Source: Ariolimax columbianus (taxonomy: Eukaryota > Mollusca > Gastropoda > Stylommatophora > Arionidae). From it: a stretch of 64,000 nucleotides of DNA. The notes beneath the pieces are model-generated. The model saw nothing but the letters and a program-made list of their open reading frames with translations, was not told the DNA's origin and searched no databases. Position numbers and translations under genes: made by a program. Of this stretch, positions 26,401 to 38,400 are shown piece by piece (positions within the stretch are counted from its first letter, which is position 1; every line of letters starts with the position of its first letter). The stretch is from assembly GCA_036924085.1 (NCBI GenBank), contig JAVGWX010000011.1, forward strand, positions 20,693,955-20,757,954, read 5' to 3'.

Positions 26401-29400
26401 ACGTCTATTAATAACCAAACATGCATGGTCTTCTGAGTGTTCAAGTGAAAGAGTCTCTCATTTTAAATCAAAATCTAGAAATAAATAGTTTAGTTTAGTT
26501 TAATTTAGTTGAAGAATCAACATCATTGCACATGGTTCTCTGTTCTTCTCCATATTTTTGGGAGAATCTCAGCACAATGCACAAACTATGTAGCCCGAGC
26601 AAAGATCCCATAATAAATTGGGTAGATGTTTAACATAATTTTGAATTAGAAATAATTAAACTTGGCTAGGTATGCCGAACACCAAGATGTGCCAAACAGT
26701 TAGCAAAGCTGTGAATACAAAGGAGAAGATTTTGATTCACTGAAGGCCCAGATTAGTGCACTTCAACCTGGGCGCTTGGTCTCACTAGTGGGTGATTTTA
26801 GCTTTGAGGTGGTCAGTAGCAGAATAATTACTTTCTGTACTAAAGATATATATTATTATTATTATGGCAATGTGAAGGTAACATAACCTGAGGAAACTAT
26901 GGCAGAATACCAGCAAACCAAAAAAATTACAGGTTTGAGAACATGTGTTTTTCCCATGGCAGCATACGGCTGTGAAACATGGACAATTACCAAAACCACA
27001 AGGAAGAGAATCAAGTCCTTCTAGTCCAAATGTCATAGAAAAGTTTTCAGAATGCCTTAGACCAAAAATAAAAAAGACCAACATTCGACAAGAGTTGAGC
27101 ATAGAGAAAAACTGGTTTATAAATTCCAACTTGAACAGAAAATTAAAATAATTTGACCACATCAAAAGACACAATGGTCTTGATAGAATCGTAATGGAAG
27201 GTATGATACAGAACAAGTGAGCCAGAGGCAGACCAAGAAGGCGATGGCACCAAGATGCCAAGGAATGCTTGGGCATGACTCTGGAGCAAGGGTAGAGATT
27301 TGGCAAGAGATCGAGTTTCTTTCAGACGAGCTGTGATTTTTTTGGGGGGATTTTTTTTGCGTTCGCCTTATTTCTCTAATCCCCAAGACGGTGTGCATTG
27401 CACTGTGGTTTTTATTTGGCACCTGTCGGCCCAGTGCATCCAACTTCAGCATGCATTTTATGTAAGGGTCTGCTTCCTCCTGCATTTTCTAAGGGTTTGC
27501 TTCCCTGGGGTAACGATCGATGCTGTGGTAGGGATCGAACCCAGCACCTTCTGGTTATGAGCCGTGACACTTAACCACTAGTCCACATGGGCTGTGATGG
27601 GAGCAACATTCTGCAAAGGACATGCCGCAGGATGATGATGTATTAAAAACATCCAAAATACACAGACTCAGTGTTCGTTCACAAAATTTCGCTAACAACG
27701 TGGCCATGTACAGTCAGCGACACAGGTTCTAGTTGCCTAGGCAGATTAGTTGGCTTGACTTCCTGAGAATGTGTCTTATTCATCTCCACCTTCTCTCAGT
27801 AATCTCCAGCTGATGTCATGAGCTTTGTCAACAATTATGTGTTTCCAATTACATCCGTCCATTTAATATGAAGTGAGTGACAGAAACATCTGTTGATATT
27901 TACAATACTCATTCAGTGTTTAATGTCAATGAGAAATGACATCTCATTACACTAAATTTGTTGATTAGAGCCAATAAAAACACATTAAATGCCAAACAAT
28001 AAAGAAAACATACTTCTCTAAGCATTTCTTGCTGAGGTCCAAACCGTAAAAGCCTACAATGGAAATTGATTGATTCATATACTTTTTTTTTTTTAGAAGT
28101 CTTAATGGATTGAAATTGATTTTTTTTATTACTTATTTCCACCACCCTACTTTCAAACACAACATTTTGAATCTGACTTTACTTCATGTAATCCTTCTTT
28201 TTGCCCTTGGAGCATAGATGCTCACCTCAAATTTATATTTTGGACTGTTTTCTTAAGGTTCCACATATTAGACTGCACCTACACCAACCTCCTCTTCATC
28301 AAGTGTACGTTTGATTTCCCCATTCCTATCTTAGCACATGGGTTACAATCCAGCTCATGTCTGGCTATATTGTCAGGCTTCTACCTGAGGGTGTGTCCTA
28401 TTTATCCCCACATTGTTTTCTTAATCTCCAGCTATACTGGCCATTGTCATGTTCTTTTCCACAAGTCTGTGTCTGTTATTATATTTGATAAAAGGTATGC
28501 AACAAAGACGTCTGTGTTTAAATTGAGAGCTTTTAGAATATGGTGATAACTTACTTACTTAGGCGCTCCTCTTCTACAGTGAGGTATAGAGGTTCTATGT
28601 TTTGACTTGTAATCGTTTTGTTTTTTTAGACGAACAGGTGATTAGCCTGTTGTGTCTTTGCATGGTAGAGGGGCTGCCTCCTTACAGCCTCCATGCCTGC
28701 CGACCCGTTTTTGTTCATGGCTGCTTATTTATTCGCAGCCAACCTCCAAATTAGAAGGCCGTTCAGCAATCCGCAACCCTGCTGACGCGCCTGGTAGGAG
28801 GTAGGTTCCTCCCCAGGCTATGGTGATAACGTGTATTGCAAACTATATTTACCTGGGAGAAATGAACAGCACCACTACACCACGATATACATATCATTAT
28901 TGGAGAGTGAGGTGTAAAAGTGGAGTAGAAAGTTCTGAAACGTTGTGAGTTCTGTGACAGACTGTTCATGACTGGGTCAGGTACAGAACTCACGCCATTT
29001 TAGAATTTTCTATTCATACAATTGCTGGAGTGAAAGGCATGCATCACCGTACTGGACCTTCATTCGCCGATGGATGTCTATAGCAAGAAGCTGCAGTCGG
29101 AAGCATTAGGTCGTAAAGTGCAAAACACAGTATTAATACACTTCGCCTTAGGAAACAGGGCAAATCATAGAAGAAACCAAAAAAATAAGGTCAAATGATA
29201 ATGTAACAAACACTTATTTTAGCAGAGAGCTGTACCTTTTTTCTAAAGCCTCTAAATACTCTTTCTTTTTCCTTCGACTTTCTTGGGCTGAAATCTGAAA
29301 GAAATGGCAAGCAAGCATTTAATTGTGAAAATAATGCAAGGTAACATAACAAATGGCAGAAATACTGTAACAAATCAATCATCAAAGTCCATCACACCTC

Positions 29401-32400
29401 TCAGAGCATAAGTCATTGACCACATCTCACCAGCATACATGGTCCCGGACTTCTCTTTCTGCCTCTCCCAAGGGGTAAACCATTTAATTGTAGTTTCCTC
29501 TCACATTCTCTTCTGTGTATATTTTTTGGTCTACCTCTCTTTCTTTTCATTATCCTTCACTGACATCTGTTAACGAAGGACTGGAGTCTTTGTTGTATCG
29601 CCTTTGTCACTCTCCATGTTTCGGCTCCATACAACAGCAGTGACTTAACAATGGTGTTGAATATTCTAACTTTGGTGTGAATCTTGATTTATCAGTATCT
29701 CTATATGTTGTTTAATGTCAAGAAATGCAGTATGACTGTTTTTAATTTAGTTGATTTTAAAACATTAGAAAAACAGTATTGTAACATTGGGCTTTATTTT
29801 AAGGACAAAAAAAATAAGGTTTGATGATATCTTTTTCTTCTTCTTCTTCTTTTTTCGTACACAGTCAGACAGTAACCATTATTTTTTCAAAAAAAGCGGC
29901 GGTCATCCTGAGGCTGTCAACACTGCCAAAGAGCTTGTCGTGTGGTTCCACTGGTGATGGCCACATCTGCTCTCTCTGATCCTCGTATGTCGGGCAGTTC
30001 TGCAGCAGATGTTCAGAGGTAATTTTCCCGGTACCACACGGGCATTCGTCGGTCCACCTATCTTCAATTTGTTGAATAGGTGGTACCTCAGTCTATTGTG
30101 GCCAGTGCGAAGTCTGAAGACAACGACCTGCTCTCTTCGGTTCAACTGGTAATAGGCATCGTTTTTGGTGTAACCAGTATGTTCGGTTTCCCATTTGGTC
30201 ATGTATCTGGCTTTAATAAGCCGTTTTGACTCTTCGTACGTCATACTAGTATCTGTTTGTGGTAGTCTTGCACCTTCTTTTGCCAGTCTGTCTGCCTCCT
30301 CGTTGCCTTGGATGTTGCAGTGTGATGGGACCTACTGTACCACTACCCTTTTTGGTGCGGACTGCTGGCATAGTTGACAGAGTAGTGCTCTTAAGTCATT
30401 AAGCTCAGTGTTTTTCTGGCTTTTTAGCACTGTGACTACGGCCAGAGCATCTGTAAGCAGGACTGTATGGCTTTCATTTTCTTTATGTGTCACCATTTCT
30501 TCCACTGCCGCCCTCAGTGTCTCTGCCTCCGCTCTGAAATTGCTTGTGTACTTACCAGTACCGAATGACAGTGTTATTTTTCTGCCATTTGGTAGGTTCA
30601 GGAATGCTCCTGCCCCTCCGATCTGTGTAGTGTTTGTTACAGAGCCGTCGGTGTATGCATGGGTCCAGTCCATGCTTGGGTAGTTTTTCGATATAGAAGC
30701 TTAGGGTAGTATCTCTCCTTTCTTTTTCAGTCTGGCAGTTTTTGTTTCCAATACCTGGTATATTTTCTACCACCTCTGGAAATATATCCTGCCTCCAGGT
30801 AGGTTTTCGTACAGTAGTGATGGGCTTTGGTGTTGTTAGTGCGTTTATGGGATCTTCGTGCATCTTTGCTTTGGCTATTTCTGCAAAGTTTCTCCGCTTT
30901 AGTTTCCCATTTCCCAAATTGTTTAGTCTCTGGTGCATTGGATGGTCAGTCAGTCTTCGGAGTTTCTCTGACTGCAGCTGGGCTCTGCTGTCTCTTCTAT
31001 CGGTCATGGATTGCAGTTTTGTAATCTTTTCAAGTTCTACAATTGGCGTTGACTTCATGCCTCCTGTTATGACTCTCATGGCTTGGTTTTGAAGTTTGCT
31101 AACTTTATCGAAGTTCGCCTTTGCTGCTATTGTCCATGCCGCAATGCCATACTCAAGAACTGGTCTCACTCTTCCAGTGTACAGTTTCTTTAGTATGCTT
31201 TCGTCTGCTCCCCAGCTTGTGCCAGCAAGTTTCCTCATGATTGCCATTCTTTCTCTGGCTCTCATTCGGTTTCTCTCGATCTGACTTTTCCATGTCATGC
31301 GCTGATCAAATGTGACTCCCAGATAGTTTGGGTTGTCGTTTGGCTGCAGGAATTTGCCATTTAAACTTAATTTGGTATTTTGGGGTTTGATTGAAAGCGA
31401 GAATATTGTACATGTGGTTTTCTCCTCGTTTATTTTGACCAGCCATGAGTTCGCCCACTCTTCCAGCAATGTTAGGGCCTGCTGCATCCGATTTCTTGCT
31501 ATGGTGAGATTCTTTTCAAAGGTCCACATAGCCAGATCGTCTGCAAACATTGAGCAATGGACTCTTCTTGGTATATTCTCTGTAATGTCGTTTATATACA
31601 CCAGGAAGAGTGTGGGTGACAGTACTCCCCCTTGGGGTACTCCCTGCTCGAGTGTCACCTTTTTGCTCATCTGCCCTTGTACTTGGACTCTGGCCGTTCT
31701 TTTTTGGAGGTAGTGGTTGATCCACTTGTACATTCTCCCACAAACTTCACTTCTCCTTAGCTTGACTCTAAGTCCGTCTTTCCAGACTTTGTCAAATGCC
31801 TTTTCCAGGTCCACCCAAACCGCTACTGTATGTTTCTGTGCCTGGTAGACATCTTCTATTTCCTGGGCTATGAGGATTACCTGGTCCTCAGTGGATCTGT
31901 GCTGTCTAAAGCCGGCTTGCTGTGGAATTAGTATTCGTTTTTCTTCCAGATGCCACATCAGTCTGGTGTTTATCATACGTTCCATCAGTTTGCCGACACA
32001 GCTCAGTAGGCTGATAGGCCTGTATCCATTTGGATCTGTTTTGTCCTTTCCTTTTGTTGGTACTGGTACAAGTACTGCGTCTTTCCATGCCTGGGGTACA
32101 ATACCCCTTTTCCAGCTTTGGTTCAGGACTGATAGCAGTTTCATCTTCGCTGTTTGGCCCAGCCCCATCAGCATTTCGTTTGTTATCCCGTCTTTTCCGG
32201 GAGATTTTCCTTTTCTTTAATGTTCTCATGGCTTCTTCCATTTCACTCATTGTAAATTTGGCCATCATATGCTCTTCTGGTGCCGTATTGATGTTGTCGT
32301 GCCCCTTTTGCTCTTCACTATTGTCGGTATGCCTATCTGCAGGGACCTCGATGTAGTTTGCTCTGGCATAGTGTTCTACAAAAGCGTTTGCAGCTTTTTT

Positions 32401-35400
32401 TCCAGTGAGCAAGTTTTCGCCCTGCTTGATGGTAATTTGTTTGTTTAAAGGGGTTTCGTCATTCATGGCTCTGACTAGCTTCCATAGCTTGTTCCCTTCT
32501 TTGTCTAGGTTGAGGCTTTTGGTTTTGTTTTTCCAGCTCTCTCTTGCTGTTTGGTTTAGAGTGTATTTATATTTCGCCGTGACGGCTTTGAGGGCGATGT
32601 TTGCCTCCATAGATTGTTCTCGCTCTGCCATGTTCCTAGCATTTGTTACTGCATCTTCCGCTTTCTGCAACTCATCATTCCAATAGGGCTTATAGTTTTT
32701 CCTAGCTCCTCTTGGGATGGTTTCAGTGGCGGCTTGCATTATTGCCTTGCTTAGGCTTTCCACCATGGGCTTCATTTTGTTGTTTCGTGTGTTGATGGTT
32801 TCACACAGCCCATCTGTCAGGATTGCAAATCTGTCCCAGTCGGCTCGTTTGTAATTCCAACGTGGGAGCGGTTTTGTTTCCTGTGGGCCTACTTCCATAT
32901 CAATGTCTAGCCTGATCGGCCTGTGGTCGCTACCTGCCAGTTGGTTTAGCACCTGGCGGTCTATTTTATGGTGTATGTCCTGTGTGGAGAAAAATGCCAA
33001 ATCTGGAGTCGAGGTGGTATGCCATGTTCTAGAATAGAAACTAGGGCTATCCTCCGGGATAGCTATTGATTAGGGAGAGATTTGTATCTATCTCCCAATC
33101 TTCCACTTCGTCACCTCTGCTGTCTGTGTCCGAGTATCCCCATCTCTCCGAGTGGCTGTTGAAGTCTCCAAATAATATGCAGTTGGAGTCTTTGACTTCC
33201 ATACTCAAGAGCGATAGGTCTTTATTTGGTGGTCCGTACAGATTGAAAATGCGGAGCTTCGTCTCTTGAGCCATAATGTCAACTCCTACAATTTCTGCTT
33301 GTCCAGTGTGATTGACAGATACCGCGCTACTCGGTATGTAGTTTCGGGTCAGTATCAGGACCCCTCCTTTGTGACCTTCTCTATCGAGATGGAAGGTCTG
33401 GTATCCTCTGATTGAGAATTTATGATTATTGTTGAGGTGCGTTTCCTGGATACATGCCACGTCAATCTTACCTTCATGCAGGTGGTGTGTTAGGGAAAGC
33501 TTTTTGTTAATGACTCCCTCCGCATTCCACTGTAGTATTTTGAGGGTCTTGAGTTTTTGGTCAATAGAAATTGCCCCATAGCCCTGTGCCTTGACTCCAC
33601 AACACATGGGTGTGTGACCACCAGTAGTCAAGGGTGGACCCCTTCGAGGCGTGAGGCCCGGCACTCTCGCTGCCTGTTGGGACTCCGCAGGATGAGTGCC
33701 ATACGTTTTTCTGATCGGTTGTACTGTCATCATACTGCGATTTACGTTGCACTGTTTCGTTAGGCTTGTGGCCCCGTGCATCCGATTTCAACAGGCGTTT
33801 CTGTAGGGATGCCCTCCTTAGCCTTTGGCTGTCCCCAGCCTATCTGCAAGGCAGCAGTTGTTTTGGATCAGAGTTGTCTCTCTTATGGAAGTTGTCTTAC
33901 CAGACTAACGAGTCTTCACTACTCGTGTCTATAGGGTGCGGTGATGATATATGAGATGATATATGATATGGACTGGTTTACCCGGAAGAGAGGCAGTCCA
34001 GTGTGTCTGTATCCCAGGATCGTCACGTCCTGCCAGAAACGTATCATGTGCATGTGGGCGGGGTACCTCTTTGCTCACTTTATTTTCTCGGCACATCTTC
34101 AGTGATGGTACGCCTAGCATTCCCCGCCTCCTGGGAGGTTGACACAGTAAGGCAGATGTGCAATGTCCGCTAGTCTGCATCTCTTCTGCGTCCATTGGTA
34201 TGGCTGATAGCGTACATAGGTAGAGATCGAGAAAGAAGTGCATTTAACCAGGGGACAAGCCTAGTAATGTCACGGAGATGTTGTTCGCCTAGTGTGCGGA
34301 CAAATCTCATGGTCATTGGTTGAGTCTCGACAGTTCACAGTGAGGTGGCTGCTCTACTGTTTTCGACACCCCGACCAAGAACTAAGTCCTATGTTGGTAT
34401 AGGGTGAATATCAAGCAGCTATCCGCCCACTTTGATCGGCGGACGGCAGAGACCTCTTTCTGCGGCTCTACCAGATAGGGCTGGAGCGCAAGCCCCAGGT
34501 CCCGACCATGTTGAAGCCTCCCATTGCAGTGGTGCTGAGATTTTGGGCGGGATTCCGGCTTACAGGCATTCGGCCGTAATCCCTCACATGGTAGCCTCGC
34601 GCCATTGCCTTATCAGCCTGGTACGTGAACCAAAATGTCTGCGGCTCCTCTCGAATTGAGCTGGATTACCGTAGCAACGCCCTGTAATTAGTAGGGTAAA
34701 ACTGACCTGTCTTCAGATGATCTATTTCCAGCACCCGTTCACTATTAGACCAGACGAATTAAATGAGGGCTTTTGTTTGTCAAGGTTTGATGATATAATC
34801 TCTTTAGCTGGGAGATCTTGACAGACCAATGCCTCCTGGACAAAAGTACACACCCTCCTCAATTGTTGAGGTGATGTCCAATCTAGTATAAAGTCTGTTG
34901 TCTTAGAGGCATCATGATTGTGAAGGGGGGTTATGGACGCATCTTTTGAGTATCGCCAAAGGGAGGCAGTCCAGTATGTCGGTGTCCCAGGATTGTCACG
35001 TCCTGCCAGGGATATATCATATTCATTTGAGTCAGCTATCTCATCATTCTTCCGTCAGTTTTGCCAGCACATCTGTAATGATGGCATATGTGGAATTCCC
35101 CGCCACCTAGACGATCGTCACAAAGAGGCAGAGGTGTAATGTCTGCATCTCTTCGTCATCCATGGGAATAAATGATAGAGGACAAAAAGTAAAGTACGAG
35201 ACAAGAATGCATTTCACCCGTAAAGTGGGGATGGATTGGTGCAGCACAGAGCATGTACGATTCACCGGTGGGTTCTGCTGCCCCACCTATAGGGCTCCAC
35301 CTGCTCCTCGGTCCTTTTGTCTGGCCCTTCTCCTATTATACAAGGCTTAGATTGACAAATTTCTTCCTGAACCTCCAGGAAGTGAAAACACCTCAGATAG

Positions 35401-38400
35401 ATGCTGATGACAATGATCAGTAAAGAAGAGCAAAATTGCTCTTCCTTATAGTCTACATGGGAACCTTGCAAAGATATACCAAGATTTCAGCAGCAAACAC
35501 TATCAGTACCAAAACAGATTAGCAACTGTATCAAATCCGTACTTCAACTGATAATAAATGACAAAAAAAGAGCCCACACCTTTAACATTATGGCTATTCT
35601 AGCCATAATATATGGCTGCAAGGTATGGAGCCTACAAAAATCAGATGCAGAGAAGCTCAGAGTCGCTCAACAGGCAATGGAGCAAAGAACATTGAAAGTT
35701 TCTCTATGGACAATAAAGCGAAGTACATTGAGAGTCTCTCTACGGGACAGGCATTGAATCACAAAATTTGGGTACCAAACTACCTTAAATAATGTCTTAG
35801 ATAATGCACTATTAAAAAAATGCAGATGGGCGAGGCATGTGGTGTGTATGCCGGACAACAGATGGTCATGAAAGGTGACATCTTTCTTGGTGGTCCTACA
35901 ACTTGAAGCCCCCACATGGAAGCTCCCCAATGAGATGGACAGATGGCGTGAGTAAAACCATTGGTCCAACGTGGTACTCCAGAGCAAAAGTCTTCATTGA
36001 GTTTTAAACAATATTAGGCTATCTGGTATCAGGCACTTTATTTGCATAAATAAATACTAGGATTACAAACTACAGACAGATTAGCAGGCCTTGATGCAAC
36101 AACCTAACCAAAAAAATGTCAGATATGGCAGTTACATAATAAAACAATTATACACAACAAAGTCTGGCTTAGTGTTTCAAACATGCCTTTTCATTGCTAA
36201 ACAAAAGTGAAGTGAATTTTGATAAAACATGAACACAGGATCAAACAACACAATACACAACAGGAACAGATTGACACTACAAACTAAATAAAATATGGTT
36301 GATTTTACCAACAGATAATACTAACAATTATTGAGCGGGCAGTGACCTCCGCACAAATAAATATATTTTCTTATACAAAAAAATGTATCTTTTTTTTCTA
36401 AAGAGAGCAGCAAAGATGGTGCCTACAAGGCAGTGAGTCTAACTTTCCTCCCATGTTATAGTTCATTATGGGTACCGCCAGGCCACGAATTTGACTGTCA
36501 ATCATACTATTAGACAACTTACACTTGTGTCCACGGATACATGTTGCGGTTTTCCATTTGAAATAATTAGTTTGTTCACTGCAGTATTTTTACCTCCAAT
36601 TATCCTGGCAAAGTCATTGGCTTTTTTAAATAGTATTTAGACTGCCCTGTGTTGTATTTCACAGTCCAGTGGACATGGCTGAGGACTCATGGTCCAATAA
36701 TGGACTAGCACATCATCCGTAAGAGATTGGGCCCTACCCAGTTATCAACATGCCCAAGACACATAGCTCACATACTGAGTGATGCCTTTAATCCCCGTGG
36801 CCCCCTTCTCAAGGCAGTGGAGTACTCAGCTTCCCCTAATAATAATAATAATAGCTGTCCATCGTTGTCGATGAGGACCGCCGACATCATCCTTGTCACA
36901 GATTTCCCTGTTGGGTGTGGGTGCGCATGTGGCTGAACAGGCCAATGCAAGCACGAAAACATCTGCTACATATCGGGCACACGAGGTTTATAGAAGGGGA
37001 TGGTATTCCCGCTGCTCGGGATTTCCGCGTCTCACGTCTGTTCTGGGCTTTCACAACACGGTCATCTTCACCGGCAGCTACACCCGATTTGACTGCACTT
37101 CTCCAGTCAGATCTGTTTTTCGCAAGACATTCCCAGGTGTCGAAGTCTATCTGGCAACTTTTTAGTGAGTCCTTCAGACCGTCTTTAAAACGTTTCTTTG
37201 GGCGCCCTCTCGCGCCATCCCTCTCTCAGCTCGCCGTAGAGAAGCTTCTTTGGGAGCCACTCGTCTGACATACAGACGAGGTGTCCGGCCCATCCTAGTC
37301 GTGCTTTTTCTAGCAGTGCATGTATGCTGGGCATGTTAGCCCTCGAGAGAACCTCGATGTCAGTGACACGATCTTGCCATCGGATGTGGAATATTCGCCT
37401 CAGGCAACCTGTGTGGAAGTGGTTTAACCTCCTTGCATGTCCAGAGTATACAGTCCAGCTTTCGCAAGCGTATAGTAGGGTTGGAATGATGGTTGCACGG
37501 TAGACTTTCAATTTGGTCTTGACGCTGATGCCACGACGTGCCCAGACCATCGAGCGCATTCTACCAAAGGCTGTGCTGGCCTTTGCTATTCTGCTTGCCA
37601 CCTCATCGTCTAGGCTGACAGATCTCGACAGCGTGCTGCCCAGATATGTGAATTTGTCTACGGCATTCAACGTCTGCCCGCTGACTGTAGTCTTTGGTTT
37701 TGTGTACGGCATGCCTGGTGCTGGTTGGTACATGACCTCTGTTTTTTTTGCATTTATGGTCAGGCCAAAATTTTCGCATGCGGCAGAGAACTGGTCCATT
37801 CCAACCTGCATGTTCAGTTCTGAGTTGCTCATTAGAGCACAGTCGTCAGTAAATACAAGTTCCCTGATTATGTCGCCAGCCACTTTGGTTTTGGCCTTCA
37901 TTCTTCTGGAATTGAGTAACTTGCCATCTGTGTGGTACTTTATGGGTATTCCAAGCTCCAATGATCTGAAGGCGTCTGTCATCGTGGCCGCGAACATCAT
38001 GCTGAACAAAGTCGGGGCGAGTACACATCCTTGTTTTACTCCGTTTGATACTAGAAACGTTTTAGAGATTGCACCGCTGTCCAGTACACAAGCACACATG
38101 TCTTCGTGTAGCTGTTTCACCATTGTTATGAACTTGTTGGGGCAGCCATACTTAGACATTATCATCCACAGCCCTCCTCTGTTTACTGTATCAAATGCCT
38201 TTGTCAAATCAATAAATGTGGTGTACAAGGCCTGATTTTGCTCTCGACACTTCTCTTGTACTTGGTGAGCTGCAAAAATCATGTCCACTGTTCCTCTTCC
38301 GGCTCTGAATCCACATTGGCTTTCTGGGAGGTGGTGGCTTTGTTCAAGGTGTTTGTTGAGCCTGTTTAGCAGTAAGCGCGCTAGGATCTTGCCTGCTACG

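Larger units (their letters stand above)
29831..34781 (-). mobile_element. Full-length I-superfamily LINE (EN-RT-RNase H), 4951 bp, 15-bp TSD
   Basis: AAGGTTTGATGATAT stands at 29816-29830 and again at 34782-34796, a perfect 15-bp duplication that defines both ends. The element reads leftwards: 5'UTR of about 1 kb (34781-33785), endonuclease, linker, RT, RNase H with a C-terminal Cys/His motif, then a GAAGAA-rich tail. No separate ORF1 with a zinc-knuckle protein is visible. At least three frameshifts and one nonsense codon inactivate it. It inserted in the sense orientation of CREB3L, inside the intron between exons A and B. Domain order EN-RT-RNase H is that of the I/Ingi/Jockey-related group; the exact clade is not settled here. 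Confidence 0.92.
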
